Shown here one piece after another: positions 62,377 to 64,000 of a stretch of 64,000 bases of DNA. This DNA is from Sinorhizobium sp. RAC02 (GTDB lineage Bacteria; Pseudomonadota; Alphaproteobacteria; Rhizobiales; Rhizobiaceae). The stretch spans positions 930,001-994,000 of the forward strand of contig NZ_CP016452.1 in NCBI RefSeq assembly GCF_001713395.1, read 5' to 3'. The notes below the pieces were generated by a model, which had not been told where the DNA came from, did not search any database, and was given only the letters and a program-made list of their open reading frames with translations. Both the position numbers and the translations under genes were made by a program. The first letter of the stretch is position 1, and each line of letters opens with the position of its first letter.

Positions 62377-63319
62377 TGTTTACCTTCGGCGCATTCGTTG
62401 CCCTCATGTTGATTGGCCTGCCAATCTCCATCCTGTTGTGTCTCACGGCGGCGGCGTATATCTCGCAGAGCGATAACACGGTTCTGTTCGTCTCCTTTCC
62501 CACCCAGATGTTCATGGGGCTGGACAGTTATGGATTGATCGCCATCCCGCTGTTCATTCTCATCGGCGAGATCATGAATGGCGGCGGCATCACGCGGCGC
62601 ATCATCGACATGGCCATGGCTTTCGTCGGCGCGCTCAAGGGCGGTCTTGTCTATGTGAATCTGCTCGCCCACAGGTTCGTGGCCTCCATTCTCGGTTCCG
62701 CGGCAGCACAGGTTGCGCTGATGTCGCAGATGATCGTCCCGGAAATGGAGAAGAAGGGCTAAGATAAGACCTTCGCTGCCGGCCTCACTGCCTATGCCGG
62801 CATGCTTGGGCCGGTCATTCCGCCGTCCATCATGTTCGTTGTCTACAGCGTCATTGGCAAGTTCCCGTTGGAACCATGCTGGCCGCCGGCATCATTCCGG
62901 GTGTCATTCTAACCATAGCCTTCTGCGTGGTGATCGCGCTCATGGGCTATGTCTACAACTATCCGCGCGGCACCAGCCTGCGATGCGCGAGCGTGTGCCC
63001 ATTACACTAAAGGCCGTGTCGACTCATCGGCACGGTGATTGACGGCGCGCCTGGCTTGATCATGACCATTCCAATCCTGCTTCCAATCGCGACGGAAGTC
63101 TACGGCATCGGCCCGGTGCATTTCGGCGTCGTCGCCGTGCTCAACTTGGTCCTCGGCTTTTTGTCCCCGCCGGTCGGACTGAACTTCTTCATCGCTGCCG
63201 CCGTGACGGGCGCGAAACCTGGAAAGATGTTCATTGTAACGCTACCGTTCTTCCTGATCTGCTGCGTCATCCTGGTGCTGCTTTCGATCTTCCCGGCACT
63301 CTCGACCTACTTCTCCTAA
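62373..63319 (+). pseudogene. Decayed TRAP transporter large permease (dctM-like)
   Basis: The N-terminal 129 codons are a good DctM start (FGAFVALMLIGLPISILLCL). Then come four lesions: an in-frame TAA at 62760 where EKKGYDKTFAAGL is expected; a one-base loss near 62861 (AAG-GTT written AAGTT); a second frameshift near 62982 that breaks PMRERVPITLKAV; and a jump near 63020 from LKAVS straight to IGTVIDGAPGLIMT, deleting roughly 100 or more codons. The last 94 codons (63035-63319) are well preserved. Confidence 0.85.
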
Positions 63320-63349
63320 CTCGCTAACTCATAAAAGAGGGAACCCACC

Positions 63350-64000
63350 ATGGACATTACACGTCGTGCTTTGATGAAAAGCGTCTCGCCTGGAGCAGCA
63401 ATGACTGTCTCCGCACCGTCGATCCTGCGTGCGCAGACCGCCAAGATCTACCGTCTCGGCATTACAGCGCCGCCCGGCCACCCGTGGAACGTCGCAGCTG
63501 AAACTGTCGGCAAGCGCCTTTCGGAAGAAACCAATGGTCGCCTTTCGATTCAGGCCTTCCTGTCGAATCAGCTGGGCAACGAAGGCGCGATGCTGCAGCA
63601 GATGCAATCCCGCGCGCTGGATCTCGGCTGGATCATGACCGCGGAACTCGGTTCGCGTATTCCTCAGATCGCTGCCATCAATGCGCCGTGGCTCGTCAAA
63701 AGCACGGAAAAAGTCGCTACGCTCGTTCGCCATCCCGCGGCCCTCAAGCTGCTCGACGTACTGCCTACCCAGAGCGGTACGATCGGCCTTGGTTACGGCA
63801 TCGCCACCCTACGCGTCGTCTTCACGGGCAAGGAAACCGCAGGCATCGAAGATATCAAGGGTATGAAGCTGCGCATCAACACAACGCTGGCGTACCGTGA
63901 TTTCTACCAGCTGCTCGGCGCAGCGCCGACACCAATGCCGACACCGCAGGTGTTCGACGCCATGTCCAACGGGCAGGTGGATGGACTTGAAGCCGATCTG
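63350..64000 (+). CDS. TRAP transporter substrate-binding protein (DctP-like), 3' end cut off
   Basis: An open frame of 217 codons to the window edge. The N-terminus DITRRALMKSVSPGAAMTVS contains twin Arg, suggesting a Tat-type signal that ends near APSILRAQT. The mature part LGITAPPGHPWNVAAETVGK, FLSNQLGNEGAMLQQMQSRA and IEDIKGMKLRIN is typical of the DctP family. The start follows AAAGAGGGAACC. Both permease genes just upstream are broken, yet this gene shows no lesion in view. Confidence 0.9.
   Translation, partial: MDITRRALMKSVSPGAAMTVSAPSILRAQTAKIYRLGITAPPGHPWNVAAETVGKRLSEETNGRLSIQAFLSNQLGNEGAMLQQMQSRALDLGWIMTAELGSRIPQIAAINAPWLVKSTEKVATLVRHPAALKLLDVLPTQSGTIGLGYGIATLRVVFTGKETAGIEDIKGMKLRINTTLAYRDFYQLLGAAPTPMPTPQVFDAMSNGQVDGLEADL

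Overview
The window is GC-rich, tightly packed alphaproteobacterial DNA. It looks like Rhizobiaceae (Rhizobium, Agrobacterium, Ensifer or Shinella type), judging by codon use, the density of ABC and TRAP uptake systems and catabolic operons, GntR/LysR/IclR/Lrp local regulators, and short GC-rich intergenic palindromes. I saw no rRNA, tRNA, CRISPR array, prophage or complete insertion sequence. It reads as accessory catabolic territory from a chromid, megaplasmid or chromosomal island.

Region 1 (1-9526): a truncated GntR regulator with two winged helices is divergent from a ten-gene operon. The operon has a polyamine-type ABC importer (binding protein, two permeases, ATPase), a GT1 glycosyltransferase, two paralogous small cupins, an aldehyde dehydrogenase and a lysine-6-dehydrogenase/saccharopine-reductase-like enzyme. 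The likely theme is uptake and oxidative deamination of a cationic amine, but the glycosyltransferase and twin cupins have no place in the known polyamine routes.

Region 2 (9527-13828): a small membrane protein, a WYL regulator with a VOC protein, a LysR regulator, an ABM-domain protein, a quinone-oxidoreductase-like enzyme, and what looks like the scar of a deleted SDR gene.

Region 3 (13829-30088): an IclR-centred locus. It has a class III CoA-transferase translationally coupled to a substrate-binding-protein fold without a signal peptide, and a MaoC protein that has lost the canonical active-site His. Divergent from iclR is a ten-gene operon: sugar ABC importer, mandelate-racemase-type enzyme, L-rhamnose mutarotase, Gfo/Idh/MocA oxidoreductase, a second MaoC with canonical residues, an SDR and L-fuconate dehydratase. 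An EamA transporter and an IlvD/Edd dehydratase follow. The cargo is probably a 6-deoxy-L-hexose or a related sugar acid. Related ATTCATATAC-type sites lie before iclR, before the ABC operon and, with a mismatch, before the first maoC.

Region 4 (30285-38776): MarC, an MscS-type channel, a DUF900 lipoprotein hydrolase, a two-gene HlyD/DUF2955 efflux module and a DUF3095 cyclase-like protein.

Region 5 (38817-46821): an Lrp regulator is divergent from diaminopropionate ammonia-lyase plus an M20 amidohydrolase. Convergent to these is a complete Liv-type ABC importer.

Region 6 (46822-61472): HyuA/HyuB, an aminotransferase, a uronate-dehydrogenase-like SDR, a DAO-type FAD oxidase and a ThDP enzyme form one operon. 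Downstream are an FCD-GntR regulator, a YdiJ-like flavin/Fe-S dehydrogenase and two overlapping SDRs. Three matching operator-like sequences tie these transcripts to the GntR protein. The substrate is not identifiable, and this cluster is one of the two best candidates for an undescribed pathway (the other is region 1).

Region 7 (61473-64000): a 23-bp inverted repeat is followed by a decayed TRAP transporter: dctQ and dctM carry frameshifts, stops and a deletion, while the binding-protein gene is open to the window end.
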